Part shown: piece by piece, positions 42,989-52,558 of the stretch
Position numbering within the stretch: the stretch's first letter is position 1
Layout of the letters: every line of letters starts with the position of its first letter
Assembly (NCBI RefSeq): GCF_031454185.1
Contig: NZ_JAVDQI010000003.1
Span: 62,001-126,000 of the forward strand
Direction: 5' to 3'
Length of the DNA stretch: 64,000 nt
Source: Methanococcoides alaskense
GTDB lineage: Archaea; Halobacteriota; Methanosarcinia; Methanosarcinales; Methanosarcinaceae
Program-made: the position numbers and the translations under genes
Notes under the pieces: model-generated
The model's input: only the letters and a program-made list of their open reading frames with translations
Told to the model about the DNA's origin: nothing
Database searches by the model: none

Positions 42989-43514
42989 AAAAACTGCCAC
43001 AGGCATCAATTGCTTTCTTAAGCATGTCTGTGATCACAAACTGATCCCAGCGACTGGAATCGACCACCAGGTCATAGACAGAGAGATCATTGATATCAAT
43101 GGAATGGATCTCTTTGTAACGAAGAGCTTCTGAAGCTTCGCGCTCTACAGTTTCTTGCATACGCACTTCAAAAGAAGAACCTTCCCTGTCAACTATTCTC
43201 TTAACACGCACTTCAAGAGGGGCTTTTATCCATATTTTAAGCGCTTTTTTTGCCATTTGACCGGCAAGTCTGCCCTCGAGTATAAGATTATCTGAAGAAT
43301 TAGCTATATCCGATTGTCTCTTATCTATCTCGATATCAATACTTGGATCGGATTCGGCAAGACGACCGAATTCAGCAAGGGTCACGCCACGTTCTTTTGC
43401 AAGACCCCTGAAAACATCACCTGCGGATATAATATCCACAGAATAATGTTCGGTCAGCAGCTTCCCCACAGTAGTGGTTCCACTGCCAGGCAAACCACTA
43501 ATAGTCAGTAGCAT
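42987..43514 (-). CDS. cmk: Cytidylate kinase (archaeal type)
   Basis: A 175-residue kinase that phosphorylates CMP. The P-loop GLPGSGTTTVGK is near residue 7 and the base-binding stretch IISAGDVFR near 35, as in archaeal Cmk. The stop lies in the repeated 19-bp block. Two bases separate it from the upstream DUF106 gene. Confidence 0.93.
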   Translation of the reverse strand: MLLTISGLPGSGTTTVGKLLTEHYSVDIISAGDVFRGLAKERGVTLAEFGRLAESDPSIDIEIDKRQSDIANSSDNLILEGRLAGQMAKKALKIWIKAPLEVRVKRIVDREGSSFEVRMQETVEREASEALRYKEIHSIDINDLSVYDLVVDSSRWDQFVITDMLKKAIDACGSF

Positions 43515-43516
43515 AC

Positions 43517-44137
43517 TTAGACGCCACCGATATTAAGTGCTTTACGTACTACCTGACTGATAGCTAGTGATGTAATGAAATACCAGAATATCCAGTACTG
43601 GATAGGACCTATTACCGTCTCGACCAATACCTGAGTTCCCCAGAATGGAAAATCAAGGGTTGCGCCCGGATGACCACTTATGTAGTGGTATGCCCACATG
43701 AAGAGTGGGAGAGAGATTATACTGATGTATGCCATTGGTTTGAACTGCTGTTTTGACATCTCCATCTGGTCGCCCATCATATCAGCACGCTGCTCTTCCA
43801 GTTTTTTTACCATATAGGTGTTCTGGGAAAGCTGTGCTTCCCGGAATTCCTTCTGGAATGACTTCATGCGCTCCTGTGTGTTGCGCATCAGGTCCCAGTC
43901 AATTGTATATTTCTGTATGAGGGATGCATAAAGAGCAGTGATAGCTGCCATTATGAACAACATAATGTGGAAGTTACCTTCACCGACCATCATACTGATA
44001 GGATCCATAAAGACACCCATAATGGCACCTATGGACTCTCTTCCTTCCTGCCCAAGTACGACAATACCTATCATTAAAGAAATACCGACCGCCAGAACAA
44101 ATTTTTCTGCGGTCTTTTTGAAATTAGAATCTGCCAT
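43517..44137 (-). CDS. DUF106 protein, EMC3/Oxa1-type membrane insertase homologue
   Basis: A 206-residue membrane protein with hydrophobic segments at about 12-30, 53-72, 130-150 and 180-200, and a long charged coiled coil (about 78-125) after the second. This layout is that of archaeal DUF106, related to YidC/Oxa1 and to EMC3/TMCO1. It probably helps insert proteins in the membrane. The place beside secY and adk is conserved and supports this. Confidence 0.88.
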   Translation of the reverse strand: MADSNFKKTAEKFVLAVGISLMIGIVVLGQEGRESIGAIMGVFMDPISMMVGEGNFHIMLFIMAAITALYASLIQKYTIDWDLMRNTQERMKSFQKEFREAQLSQNTYMVKKLEEQRADMMGDQMEMSKQQFKPMAYISIISLPLFMWAYHYISGHPGATLDFPFWGTQVLVETVIGPIQYWIFWYFITSLAISQVVRKALNIGGV

Positions 44138-44157
44138 GCGTCACACCTGTTTTTCGT

Positions 44158-44805
44158 TTATTTGTACTGATCAAGGATTTTACAGATATCCGAAAATACC
44201 CGATCTATTGCACCAGTACCCTCGATATCCACAAGAAGACCTTTCTCCTTATAATAGTTAATGAGAGGTTGGGTCTTTTCCTTGTATGAATCAAGTCTCT
44301 GACGAATAACATCTTCCTTATCATCATCACGCTGGTAAAGCTCTGCACCACATGCATCACAGACATTCTCCTTTTCAGGAGGGTTGAACTTCATGTGATA
44401 ACTTTCACCGCATGTACACACATACCTGCCACAAAGGCGGGTGACAAGTTCCTCATCGGCAACATCGATGTTCAGCACAACCTCTAAAGGCATGCCGATC
44501 TCCTCAAGAATAGCAGATAAAGCATCTGCCTGAGGAGTTGTCCTTGGATAGCCATCGAGAAGATAGCCAGGCTTACAATCGGATTCGGCCAGACGGTTCT
44601 TTATGATACCAATAAGTACCTCATCAGGAACCAGTTCGCCTTTATCCATGTAGCCCTTTGCTTCTTTACCAAGTTCAGTACCATCACGTACATTGCCCCT
44701 CAGAATATCACCGGTAGATATGTGAGGGATCTGATATTGCTTAGCGAGTTCTTTGGCCTGGGTGCCTTTTCCTGCACCCGGTGGACCAAACAATACAACA
44801 TTCAT
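44158..44805 (-). CDS. adk: Adenylate kinase with zinc lid
   Basis: A 215-residue kinase balancing AMP, ADP and ATP. The P-loop GPPGAGKGTQ is near residue 7, the NMP-binding DGYPRT near 84, and the lid carries four cysteines (CTCGESY...CDACG, about 130-153), the zinc-lid form. I start at the ATG at 44803-44805; a TTG one codon earlier exists. It lies 21 bases after secY. Confidence 0.96.
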   Translation of the reverse strand: MNVVLFGPPGAGKGTQAKELAKQYQIPHISTGDILRGNVRDGTELGKEAKGYMDKGELVPDEVLIGIIKNRLAESDCKPGYLLDGYPRTTPQADALSAILEEIGMPLEVVLNIDVADEELVTRLCGRYVCTCGESYHMKFNPPEKENVCDACGAELYQRDDDKEDVIRQRLDSYKEKTQPLINYYKEKGLLVDIEGTGAIDRVFSDICKILDQYK

Positions 44806-44826
44806 CAATATAGCTCCATTTTCATA

Positions 44827-46305
44827 TTATTCCCGTCCGAAGAACGATCTTACCATTGGATGCATTTCCATCATCTGTTCAGATGCAATATCCTCATACA
44901 GGCGATACACAATACTTACGGTAAGCAACAATCCAGTACCTCCGGCACCACCTATGGTACCAAGCATACTTGCCAGAAGCGTCAGTGCACCGATGAAAGC
45001 ACCACCAATGATAGTGACCTTCGGGATGTATCTGAGCATTACTTTCTCTATACTTCCGACATTACGCCTGAAACCTGGGATCTGCATTCCTGAATTGAAT
45101 ACCTTCTGAGCAGTTGGTCTTGCACCCATTCCGGTCGTTTCGATCCAGAACAGAGCGAATATGATACCGCCACCGATCAGGAAGACCGCATCAATGATCA
45201 CATGCAAACCGACCTGCCACATTGATGGCACAGCAACACCATATCCTGTGAACGTCTCCCTCACAAGTGAAGGGATCCAGTCATACGGACTGTTTATCGG
45301 TGAGATATAGTACATGATACCATTGATAGGCCTTGAACCGGAATATTCACCAAGTATAGTGATACCACGTCCTGAAAGCAGTAGACCTATCATCTGAAGG
45401 TTTGCCTGAAGTGCTCTGACAAGGATCATCGGAAGGACTGAAGCATAGATCAGTTTTACAGGGAACCTGCCCCTGGCACCTCTAACTGCACTGTGTGCAA
45501 GAGGGATCTCTATGCGAGTACTTTCCGCGAACACGACTATCAGGAATATGGCTACTGTACTGATCAGTGCAAGTATTCCACCTCTGATGAGCAGGAACAT
45601 TACTCCTTCACTGGTTGCGATGTAATCCAAACCAACGTTCTGAACGATGTATATCCACTTTGGAAGGATACCAATTGGAAGACCTGTGGTGTCAAGACCC
45701 CAATTGAACAGACCTGTTACGATCTGCTGGGAAACACCAGCCACAATGAATAGTCCCACACCGGAACCAATTCCCCATTTTGATACTATTTCATCCATGA
45801 AGAGGATAAGAACTCCACCAATACAGATCTGGACGAAGATTATGCCTGTGACGATACTTGGAGTTACACCAAGTGCAGATGCTACACCCGCATCAGGCTG
45901 TATATAGCCACCAACTATCTGTGGCAGAGCTTCAAGAACGATCATAACAAAGACCATGAATTTCTGTGCACCCTGGAAGAATGCCTGGTCTGCAGGATCG
46001 GACATATTGAGTTTGATGACGTCAGCACCAACAAGAAGCTGAAGTACGATAGATGCTGTGACGATAGGACCTATACCCAGCAGCATCAAAGAACCAGATG
46101 CTCCTGCGAAGAATGCGCGATATTGTTCAAACAGGTCAATGGAATCACTTGAAAGACCAAACAGTGGAATATTCGCCAGAGCGAAATAAAGCACTAGAAT
46201 TCCAAGAGTCCACATTAACTTGTTTTTAAAATGCACATGCCCTTCCGGACTAGCTACGGCGGGCAATCTATTAAAAATCGGTTCCAAACTCTCCCTGAGA
46301 CTCAT
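44827..46305 (-). CDS. secY: Preprotein translocase subunit SecY
   Basis: A 492-residue channel subunit (Sec61 alpha) with about ten hydrophobic helices. The plug region and first helices (FGLSSDSIDLFEQYRAFFAGASGSLMLLGIGPIVTASI) are typical of archaeal SecY, as is the cytoplasmic loop RIEIPLAHSAVRGARGRFP near 265. It follows rplO by about 105 bases, so an internal promoter is possible. Confidence 0.97.
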   Translation of the reverse strand: MSLRESLEPIFNRLPAVASPEGHVHFKNKLMWTLGILVLYFALANIPLFGLSSDSIDLFEQYRAFFAGASGSLMLLGIGPIVTASIVLQLLVGADVIKLNMSDPADQAFFQGAQKFMVFVMIVLEALPQIVGGYIQPDAGVASALGVTPSIVTGIIFVQICIGGVLILFMDEIVSKWGIGSGVGLFIVAGVSQQIVTGLFNWGLDTTGLPIGILPKWIYIVQNVGLDYIATSEGVMFLLIRGGILALISTVAIFLIVVFAESTRIEIPLAHSAVRGARGRFPVKLIYASVLPMILVRALQANLQMIGLLLSGRGITILGEYSGSRPINGIMYYISPINSPYDWIPSLVRETFTGYGVAVPSMWQVGLHVIIDAVFLIGGGIIFALFWIETTGMGARPTAQKVFNSGMQIPGFRRNVGSIEKVMLRYIPKVTIIGGAFIGALTLLASMLGTIGGAGGTGLLLTVSIVYRLYEDIASEQMMEMHPMVRSFFGRE

Positions 46306-46411
46306 TAACTACACCCTTTAATTAGGTTTGAAATCCAGAATAACTGGAAAACAAATTAAGTAGCACAGTATAAGATAAACAACAAATATAAAAGTAATGT
46401 CTTAAAAGACA

Positions 46412-46855
46412 TTACTCCTTAAATTCTACGCAGGATCCACCTGCAGTTTCGATCTTGCCTTTTGCAACTTCTGAGAAGTTGCATGCAGTAACAACCATAT
46501 TTTTTGTTACTTTTCCGGTACCAAGAACTTTTTCTATTTCCAGATCTGCAAGGTCGATGACATATGCTCCAGCTTCAAGCTTTGCAAAGCCATCTTCTAC
46601 GAGCTGATCTGCAAGTTCATCAAGTTCGCCTACATTCACTACAGAAACGTCATGGATCGCCTTTAATGGGCGAGAAAAACCACGTTCGCTTCCACGTATG
46701 TAACCGAGCTGAAGAGCCCTTGTAAAGTGGTGTTTGTTTTCACCAGATCTACCACGGCCACCACGGTTACCTGCACCGCGCCGGTTCTTGGTAGTTCCGC
46801 CACCACAGGTACGTGAACCCCTGAACTTCTTTGTGTTGCATTTTCTGCTAGTCAT
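46412..46855 (-). CDS. rplO: Ribosomal protein L15 (uL15)
   Basis: A 147-residue large-subunit protein. The basic glycine-rich N-terminus (FRGSRTCGGGTTKNRRGAGN) threads into rRNA; the C-terminal fold follows. It is the last gene of the ribosomal run before secY. Confidence 0.97.
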   Translation of the reverse strand: MTSRKCNTKKFRGSRTCGGGTTKNRRGAGNRGGRGRSGENKHHFTRALQLGYIRGSERGFSRPLKAIHDVSVVNVGELDELADQLVEDGFAKLEAGAYVIDLADLEIEKVLGTGKVTKNMVVTACNFSEVAKGKIETAGGSCVEFKE

Positions 46856-46859
46856 AACA

Positions 46860-47321
46860 TCACCTCATCTTGTTCAAAAGTGCCTTGATATCATCGCCAT
46901 GGTTTCCAAGGACACCGCCCTGCTGAGCAGTCCTTTTGATACCAGCGTGTCCCTTCCTAGGAGGGTGAAGCCTGAAAACAGGTTTCAACAGTGGGACATC
47001 GGTGATCTTTGCATCATCATTGATAAAAGCTTCTGCAAAGGAAGCAATGGAAGCAAACTCGGAGTTTTCCTTCACATATTCATCGGTAAGACGAGCATCG
47101 CCTTCCAACCTTCCACGTTTGCTGAGTACCTCAATCAGTGATTCAACATCGACAGTACCGTATGCGATGTAGTCCTTTGACTTCTGGATCATACCCTTAT
47201 TGTTAGGGGTATCCTGAAGGAAGACGCAATGGTTGATCTTGTGTAAACGGAGCATGCCGAGGGTATCCTCGATCTTGCCGTTTACATTTACCGGGCCTCT
47301 AACTCTAACTACTGCGAACAT
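46860..47321 (-). CDS. rpmD: Ribosomal protein L30 (uL30)
   Basis: A 153-residue archaeal-type L30, longer than bacterial L30 because of a C-terminal extension. MFAVVRVRGPVNVNGKIEDTLGML opens the RNA-binding fold; PLFRL-like VFRLHPPRKGHAGIKR near residue 115 is archaeal-specific. It lies 4 bases before rplO. Confidence 0.96.
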   Translation of the reverse strand: MFAVVRVRGPVNVNGKIEDTLGMLRLHKINHCVFLQDTPNNKGMIQKSKDYIAYGTVDVESLIEVLSKRGRLEGDARLTDEYVKENSEFASIASFAEAFINDDAKITDVPLLKPVFRLHPPRKGHAGIKRTAQQGGVLGNHGDDIKALLNKMR

Positions 47322-47323
47322 TT

Positions 47324-47959
47324 TTAGGCCTCCGTCTCATCGAAAACGATTGGACGCCTTACAGTGCCTGTGTTCATCAAAGCATTGTATGTTGCCTTTG
47401 CGAAGTTGAGGGTTGTCCTGGTCTGACCTTCGGTACGTGTCCAGACATCTTTGACGCCTGCTTTTTCAAGCACCTTTCTTGCAGTGCCTCCTGCAGCAAG
47501 ACCAAGCCCACGAGGAGCAGGCTTGAGAACCACAGTTACACTACCTGCTTTACCATTGACCTCTGAAGGAACGGTGTGTGGAAGTCCACACCCACATTCC
47601 CATGATCCGCATCCACGTTTGATACGTGTGATGTTGATCTTTGCATTGTCAATAGCTTTTCTGATAGCAGGTCCTACCTGTACATCTTTTGCCTGACCAA
47701 GTCCTACGAAACCGTCTCCATTTCCAACGATAACAGTAGCCCTGAACTTGACACGCCTTCCGGAGTCAGTCATTCTCTGAACCATGTTAATGTCGAGAAC
47801 TTCGTCCTCAAGTTCAGGTAATAATAGATCTACTATTTTTGATTCCCTTATAGGCAGACCGGAATCCATAGCTTCATCCATGGATGTGACCTGTCCATCA
47901 AAGACAAGCTTTCCAAGCCTTGTCTGTGGAACCCATTCTTCATTATAATCATATGCCAT
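47324..47959 (-). CDS. rpsE: Ribosomal protein S5 (uS5)
   Basis: A 211-residue protein of the decoding-site region. VVGNGDGFVGLGQAKDVQVG is the double-stranded RNA binding motif, near residue 75. The ATG at 47957-47959 is preceded by AAGGTG; the GTG three codons upstream is possible. It lies two bases before rpmD. Confidence 0.96.
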   Translation of the reverse strand: MAYDYNEEWVPQTRLGKLVFDGQVTSMDEAMDSGLPIRESKIVDLLLPELEDEVLDINMVQRMTDSGRRVKFRATVIVGNGDGFVGLGQAKDVQVGPAIRKAIDNAKINITRIKRGCGSWECGCGLPHTVPSEVNGKAGSVTVVLKPAPRGLGLAAGGTARKVLEKAGVKDVWTRTEGQTRTTLNFAKATYNALMNTGTVRRPIVFDETEA

Positions 47960-47971
47960 ATTAACCACACC

Positions 47972-48493
47972 TTAACTGAACTCGGCAAGGATCTTTTCCT
48001 TTACTGCATCGAACACTTCAGGCAGATTTGATCCTTCCATGTATTCTGCAACATGCTCTCCCCTTATGCGCTCATCGGATGGGAACACTGAGGAGTTGTG
48101 AGGAACATCCAGTCCTGAATCAACAACACCTTTAAGTGCTGCATAGACACGGGAACCTGCGGATGATGCCTGAATACCAATATCCAATACACCGCTCTCA
48201 TAGCCTTCAGCAAGTGCCTTGTAACCAAACAAGAGCCCTGTGAGGTATGCTGCGGTAGTGTTACCGGTAGATCCTTCATAGCCGTATTTTGCAAGCTCTT
48301 TTGAGATCGCGGATGACAGTGTTAAATCCCCATTTGCATCAGGTGCAACAAGCTGTATCTGCATGTGCCTTGCGCTCTTACGCACAACAACACGGTCCTC
48401 TCTTGACAAAAGCAACCTGAGTCTCTGGTGATAATCTGTACGCCCTTCCCTTCGTCGCCTGAATGCAACTTTATAACGGGGTCCTGTAGCCAT
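47972..48493 (-). CDS. rplR: Ribosomal protein L18 (uL18)
   Basis: A 173-residue 5S rRNA-binding protein. The basic start GPRYKVAFRRRREGRTDYHQRLRLL and the motif DIGIQASSAGSRVYAALKGVVDSGL are archaeal L18 hallmarks. It works with L5 in the central protuberance. Confidence 0.96.
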   Translation of the reverse strand: MATGPRYKVAFRRRREGRTDYHQRLRLLLSREDRVVVRKSARHMQIQLVAPDANGDLTLSSAISKELAKYGYEGSTGNTTAAYLTGLLFGYKALAEGYESGVLDIGIQASSAGSRVYAALKGVVDSGLDVPHNSSVFPSDERIRGEHVAEYMEGSNLPEVFDAVKEKILAEFS

Positions 48494-48552
48494 ATTAGAT
48501 CCTCCACATCAGTTTAACATTTAAATTTGTTTTCATTATTCATTCCTCAGGC

Positions 48553-48999
48553 TTACTCTTTCTTTGCAATATTGAGGTGTGTTTCCATATGAGCCAAGTT
48601 CTTGTACTCGCCACCCTTTGCCTTACGGTAAGCTTTGCAGAATGCGGATTTATCAAGTGTACCATCTGCTCGAAGCTCTTTGAGCTTCCTTCTGAGAGCA
48701 CGGATCTTCTTCATCCACTGTTCTTTTCGAGGATTACGTGCACCCTTTGTACCTTTACGGGAACCATGTCCCTTACGGTGACCGTACCTGCGTTTTGCAT
48801 CCCTTGCTCTTGCTCGTCCACGGCTAACGCCTTTCACAGCTTCTGCTTTAATGCTTCCACTTGCGATAAGACCACGCATATCTTCCCTTGTGATAGCAAC
48901 AGCGATCTCGCTAGATGCTTCAGGGTTCAGCCAAACTCTGTGAACGCCACATCCAAGCACTTTAGCTGCAAGTCTTTTTTGGTTTGTGAGATCGGTCAT
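48553..48999 (-). CDS. Ribosomal protein L19e (eL19)
   Basis: A 148-residue protein found in archaea and eukaryotes only. It is very basic with a long helix (KGTKGARNPRKEQWMKKIRALRRKLKEL). The start MTDLTNQKRLA at 48999 is preceded by AGGAG; a GTG three codons earlier is in frame. Confidence 0.95.
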   Translation of the reverse strand: MTDLTNQKRLAAKVLGCGVHRVWLNPEASSEIAVAITREDMRGLIASGSIKAEAVKGVSRGRARARDAKRRYGHRKGHGSRKGTKGARNPRKEQWMKKIRALRRKLKELRADGTLDKSAFCKAYRKAKGGEYKNLAHMETHLNIAKKE

Positions 49000-49000
49000 C

Positions 49001-49447
49001 TCACTCACTCCTTGCCGGGTTCAATATCTTGATGCCCATTTCTACAGCTTTTGCTTCAATAAGAGCTTTCTTCTTTGCACCAACAGTCCTTCCGATCCTG
49101 ATAGCTTCAAGTGAAGTATCAACACCTACTATTCCTGCAAGATTGTTCACAAGAACTTCTGAGTATCCAGATGGATGAAGACCTTTCACTGCTTTAGGAC
49201 TTCCATATCCTGCCTTCACAACTGAACCTTTTGCTTTAATGCCCTTGCGCTGTTTACCCTGAAGACCTCTTGGACGTCTCCAGTTAGAATCCAGACGCTT
49301 GTACTTGTGTGAATCAGCCCTTTTAAAATCAGGCTTTTTGCCCTTCTGGACCTTTCTTACATTGAAAAGTCTCTTGGACTCTTCATCAAGTGCAAGTTTG
49401 GTGGACACTGCTTCCTTCATGTTAGTTTCATTAACTGTATCTTCCAT
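49001..49447 (-). CDS. Ribosomal protein L32e (eL32)
   Basis: A 148-residue archaeal/eukaryotic large-subunit protein. The core FKRADSHKYKRLDSNWRRPRG, near residue 42, is diagnostic. The first ~30 residues are an acidic, poorly conserved leader. GGTGATC lies three bases before the ATG, confirming the start. Confidence 0.95.
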   Translation of the reverse strand: MEDTVNETNMKEAVSTKLALDEESKRLFNVRKVQKGKKPDFKRADSHKYKRLDSNWRRPRGLQGKQRKGIKAKGSVVKAGYGSPKAVKGLHPSGYSEVLVNNLAGIVGVDTSLEAIRIGRTVGAKKKALIEAKAVEMGIKILNPARSE

Positions 49448-49470
49448 TCAGATCACCTACAATATCTCTC

Positions 49471-50004
49471 TTACACCCGCTTGTCTACGATGTATATACC
49501 ATCCTGGAACACACGTGGATCGAAACGCTTGATTTTGGTCTTCTGCTCAATGTTAGCAGCGGTCTGACCAACATCTTCCTTGTTGATACCGGAAACAATT
49601 ACCTCATCGCCACTTGCCTTTACAGAGGTTTCACCGAGGATATTTGATACCCTTGGCTTCTTCTCACCAAGGAAATTGTTGATGACGAACTGCTTGCCAT
49701 TGACCTTGATCTGCATTGGAAAGTGAGAGTAGACCACTTTCATGTGGTACTCAAAACCATCTACAACACCATTCATCATATTGGTGATGTGGGAAGTATA
49801 TGTTCCAACCATTGCTTTCTGTTTTTTCCTCGATGAAGCAGAGTCAACGATGATTTCTGAACCGTTCACTTCTATATTCACGCCTGGATACCACAAGAAT
49901 CTTGTATTGGTACCTTTGGGCCCTGAAGCAGACAGGACGTTCTTCTCAAACGTCACTGCCACACCTTCAGGAATCGAGATTATTTTCTTGATTTCTTTTG
50001 CCAT
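49471..50004 (-). CDS. rplF: Ribosomal protein L6 (uL6)
   Basis: A 177-residue protein near the sarcin-ricin loop with two repeated L6 domains. The segments MNGVVDGFEYHMKVVYSHFP (near 78) and DEVIVSGINKEDVGQTAANIEQ (near 133) are typical of archaeal L6. Confidence 0.96.
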   Translation of the reverse strand: MAKEIKKIISIPEGVAVTFEKNVLSASGPKGTNTRFLWYPGVNIEVNGSEIIVDSASSRKKQKAMVGTYTSHITNMMNGVVDGFEYHMKVVYSHFPMQIKVNGKQFVINNFLGEKKPRVSNILGETSVKASGDEVIVSGINKEDVGQTAANIEQKTKIKRFDPRVFQDGIYIVDKRV

Positions 50005-50022
50005 ATCATCTCACCCTTAATC

Positions 50023-50415
50023 TTAGTATACAAATGATAATAACTGACCACCGACATTGTTCTCACGAGCCTCGTACTGGGAGATTACTCCCCGAGGGGT
50101 TGTGAGAATCAATACACCAAAGTTCTTAGCAGGAAGGAATTGTTTCTCCCATCTCTCGAACTCAGTTACTCCTACGGAGTAGCGTGGCTTGATAGCTCCA
50201 CATTTGTTAATACGTCCAATAAGTTCAACTGTATAAACTCCAGCTCTACCATCTTCTACGAACTCAAAATCACCGATATATCCACGGTCATTCATGACCT
50301 TAAGGACATTTCCAATGAGTTTTGATGCAGGTCTGATCGTACAGGAATCTTTACCAACAGCTTCTGCGTTCTTGATAATAGATAACGCATCAGCAAGAGG
50401 ATCTAATAATACCAT
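50023..50415 (-). CDS. rpsH: Ribosomal protein S8 (uS8)
   Basis: A 130-residue 16S rRNA-binding protein that starts MVLLDPLADALSIIKNAE and contains the C-terminal motif ILTTPRGVISQYEA. It is often a translational repressor of the spc operon in bacteria; whether this holds here is unknown. Confidence 0.97.
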   Translation of the reverse strand: MVLLDPLADALSIIKNAEAVGKDSCTIRPASKLIGNVLKVMNDRGYIGDFEFVEDGRAGVYTVELIGRINKCGAIKPRYSVGVTEFERWEKQFLPAKNFGVLILTTPRGVISQYEARENNVGGQLLSFVY

Positions 50416-50426
50416 ATCTGTTCACC

Positions 50427-50579
50427 TCACGAATATTTTTCAAATCCCATGTCATGGGCAATTTCCCTGAAACAATGCCTGCAAAGATAGATCCCATACT
50501 TGCGCACAAGACCCTGCTTTCTGCCGCATCTTTTACACTCGTTTGCGCCTCTTCCAAAATTCTTCACTGTCTGAGTCAT
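50427..50579 (-). CDS. rpsN: Ribosomal protein S14 (uS14), zinc type
   Basis: A 50-residue protein, MTQTVKNFGRGANECKRCGR onward, with two CxxC pairs (residues 15-18 and 33-36) that bind zinc. It starts at the ATG at 50577-50579, overlapping the last base of the rpl5 stop, and ends with TGA at 50427. It is short but complete. Confidence 0.96.
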   Translation of the reverse strand: MTQTVKNFGRGANECKRCGRKQGLVRKYGIYLCRHCFREIAHDMGFEKYS

Positions 50580-51088
50580 CATTCTACCTCCACAGCATAC
50601 TTATCCTTAAAGAAAGATATCGTATCCTCTTTTGTGATCTTGTGGGAAGTTGGTATCTTTCGTTTTGCGATCCTTCTTTTGCTCACCCTGTAACCAGGAC
50701 GATTTACGACCACAGCGATATCCATTCCAAAGATACCGATGTTTGGATCGTATCTCATGCCTGGATAATCGGTGTGCTCTTCAACACCAAATGAAACGTT
50801 ACCAAAGATATCGAACTGAGATTCGTCGATCTTTCTTTCAACGATTCCCAGTGAAGTCTCAAGAAAACTTTCTGCTGCTTCGCCACGAAGTGTGACCTTA
50901 CATCCGATAGGTTCTCCCTTCTTGATAGTGAATGCTGGAAGTGTCCTCTTTGCATAGCTCCTGACAACTGTCTGTCCGGTAACTGTCTCAAGGATACCTT
51001 CTGCATCAACAAGGTGTTGACCACTTTCGCCAACGCCCATGTGGACGACTACCTTCTCGACCTTAGGATTTCTCATTGGATTACTCAA
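50579..51088 (-). CDS. rplE: Ribosomal protein L5 (uL5)
   Basis: A 169-residue 5S rRNA-binding protein. VEKVVVHMGVGESGQHL and the C-terminal DIAVVVNRPGYRVSKRR are diagnostic. I chose the TTG at 51086-51088 (product MSNPMRNPKVEK) because GGTGGTGA lies a few bases upstream inside the end of rps4e. A GTG at 51100 or the ATG at 51076 are alternatives. Confidence 0.94.
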   Translation of the reverse strand: MSNPMRNPKVEKVVVHMGVGESGQHLVDAEGILETVTGQTVVRSYAKRTLPAFTIKKGEPIGCKVTLRGEAAESFLETSLGIVERKIDESQFDIFGNVSFGVEEHTDYPGMRYDPNIGIFGMDIAVVVNRPGYRVSKRRIAKRKIPTSHKITKEDTISFFKDKYAVEVE

Positions 51089-51791
51089 CGATTTCACCAC
51101 CTATGAAGATCTCTGGCTTGGATTCACCGATCACGAACACATAATCTTCGATGGTCTCGAATTCGATATCACCGGAAATAGTAACTGTGTTGTTCTTGGA
51201 ACTTTTCACCGTATTGATCTCTTTGATAGATCCAACTTCACCTGCATGGGTTCCACCAACAATTATTGCAAGATTGCCAACTTCATATTTGATATGTTTG
51301 ACGATCTTTTTGTCTGGAACGGACAGGATTATTGAATCCTTGGTGTTGTAATCGTTGGAACCAATGATATTGACACCATCGTTAAGACGCATCTGGATCT
51401 TACCTTCTTTAATAGAGGTCTTATCTTCGATACGGCATAATTTGTCAGCACCCATTCCATCGAGCTTGTTCAGCACAAGCCTGTTCTTTCCATCGAGCAT
51501 TACGCGGTATTCCACGTTGTTCAATGGGATGGTAATAATATCCATCAGACCTACAGGGAACCTGAGGTCCTTCCTTGCTACTCCGTCAACAAGTACATTG
51601 CCTTCAGAGAGTACTCTCTTTGCCTCTGCGCGGTTATCGACAACACCGAGCATGTCCCTGAGTATGACTGCTATCGGGATGCTCTGGAGTCTGTTGTGAG
51701 GACCAGGCCTTGTGGATGTTATCCATTTGTTGGATTTCTTTGAAATCTGCCAACTTTTTGGGACAGATATCCTCTTTTGATGAGTGGCCAC
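51081..51791 (-). CDS. Ribosomal protein S4e (eS4)
   Basis: A 236-residue archaeal/eukaryotic protein with S4-like (about 42-105), central and KOW (about 170-210, VGGTHAGEVGSIKEI) domains. It sits between L24 and L5, the usual archaeal order. Its last bases overlap the L5 start. Confidence 0.96.
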   Translation of the reverse strand: MATHQKRISVPKSWQISKKSNKWITSTRPGPHNRLQSIPIAVILRDMLGVVDNRAEAKRVLSEGNVLVDGVARKDLRFPVGLMDIITIPLNNVEYRVMLDGKNRLVLNKLDGMGADKLCRIEDKTSIKEGKIQMRLNDGVNIIGSNDYNTKDSIILSVPDKKIVKHIKYEVGNLAIIVGGTHAGEVGSIKEINTVKSSKNNTVTISGDIEFETIEDYVFVIGESKPEIFIGGEIVE

Positions 51792-51795
51792 GAAT

Positions 51796-52149
51796 TCACC
51801 TACCTCTTGATAATATTGAATCTCTACGTTTATCGTTCATTTCTAGTGATGAGATCATCACATTTGAAGGATAGATCGGCCTTGGAACCTCGGTTCCATC
51901 CACCTTGCTGACAGAAACACCTTCTACAACAATTGTTCCGCTCTTCAAGGATAATGCCTCGACCTTTCCTTTAACACCTGCATGGTCTCCACGCATCACA
52001 ATTACAGTGTCACCTACAATGACATTTGCACTGCGACCGTACTTACCACGAAGGTCCTTTGACAGAGGTGCCGCCATGTACTTCTGCTTCATGTGAAGTG
52101 GAGCCTCGTAACGTGCTTTTCTCTGTTTCCTTGGCTGTTTTGATACCAT
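51796..52149 (-). CDS. rplX: Ribosomal protein L24 (uL24)
   Basis: A 117-residue KOW-domain assembly protein (VIVMRGDHAGVKGKVEAL near residue 52). The ATG at 52147-52149 is preceded by GAGGTG; the longer frame from 52167 lacks a site. Confidence 0.95.
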   Translation of the reverse strand: MVSKQPRKQRKARYEAPLHMKQKYMAAPLSKDLRGKYGRSANVIVGDTVIVMRGDHAGVKGKVEALSLKSGTIVVEGVSVSKVDGTEVPRPIYPSNVMISSLEMNDKRRDSILSRGR

Positions 52150-52159
52150 ATTTAACACC

Positions 52160-52558
52160 TCACACAATCATAGATGCAGTTGTACCGATCTTAGGGAACC
52201 TTTCTGCTGCTTCTCTTGCAACAGGACCTTTGATATCAGTTCCTTTTGGAATGCCTTTGTCATCAACGATAACTACAGCATTGTCCTCGAATGCGACCCT
52301 GAGGCCATCTGGACGACGGAATTCCTTCTTCTGGCGTACAATTACTGCGTAAAGGATCTGCTTACGCATTTCCGGAGTACCCTTCTTTACAGATACAACA
52401 CACATGTCGCCGATGCCTCCTTTAGGCATCCTGTTCTTTACACCCCTGTACTTCTTTACAGAGATTATCTCTACAGTACGTGCTCCAGTATTGTCAACAC
52501 ATTCTATCTTAGCGCCAGCATTCAGTGCACGTGGGATCTTTGAACGAATACCCCTCAT
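52160..52558 (-). CDS. rplN: Ribosomal protein L14 (uL14)
   Basis: A 132-residue protein at the subunit interface; IECVDNTGARTVEIISVK near residue 18 and the GTDIKGPVAREAA end are typical. Its ATG overlaps the S17 stop codon by four bases, implying translational coupling. Confidence 0.97.
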   Translation of the reverse strand: MRGIRSKIPRALNAGAKIECVDNTGARTVEIISVKKYRGVKNRMPKGGIGDMCVVSVKKGTPEMRKQILYAVIVRQKKEFRRPDGLRVAFEDNAVVIVDDKGIPKGTDIKGPVAREAAERFPKIGTTASMIV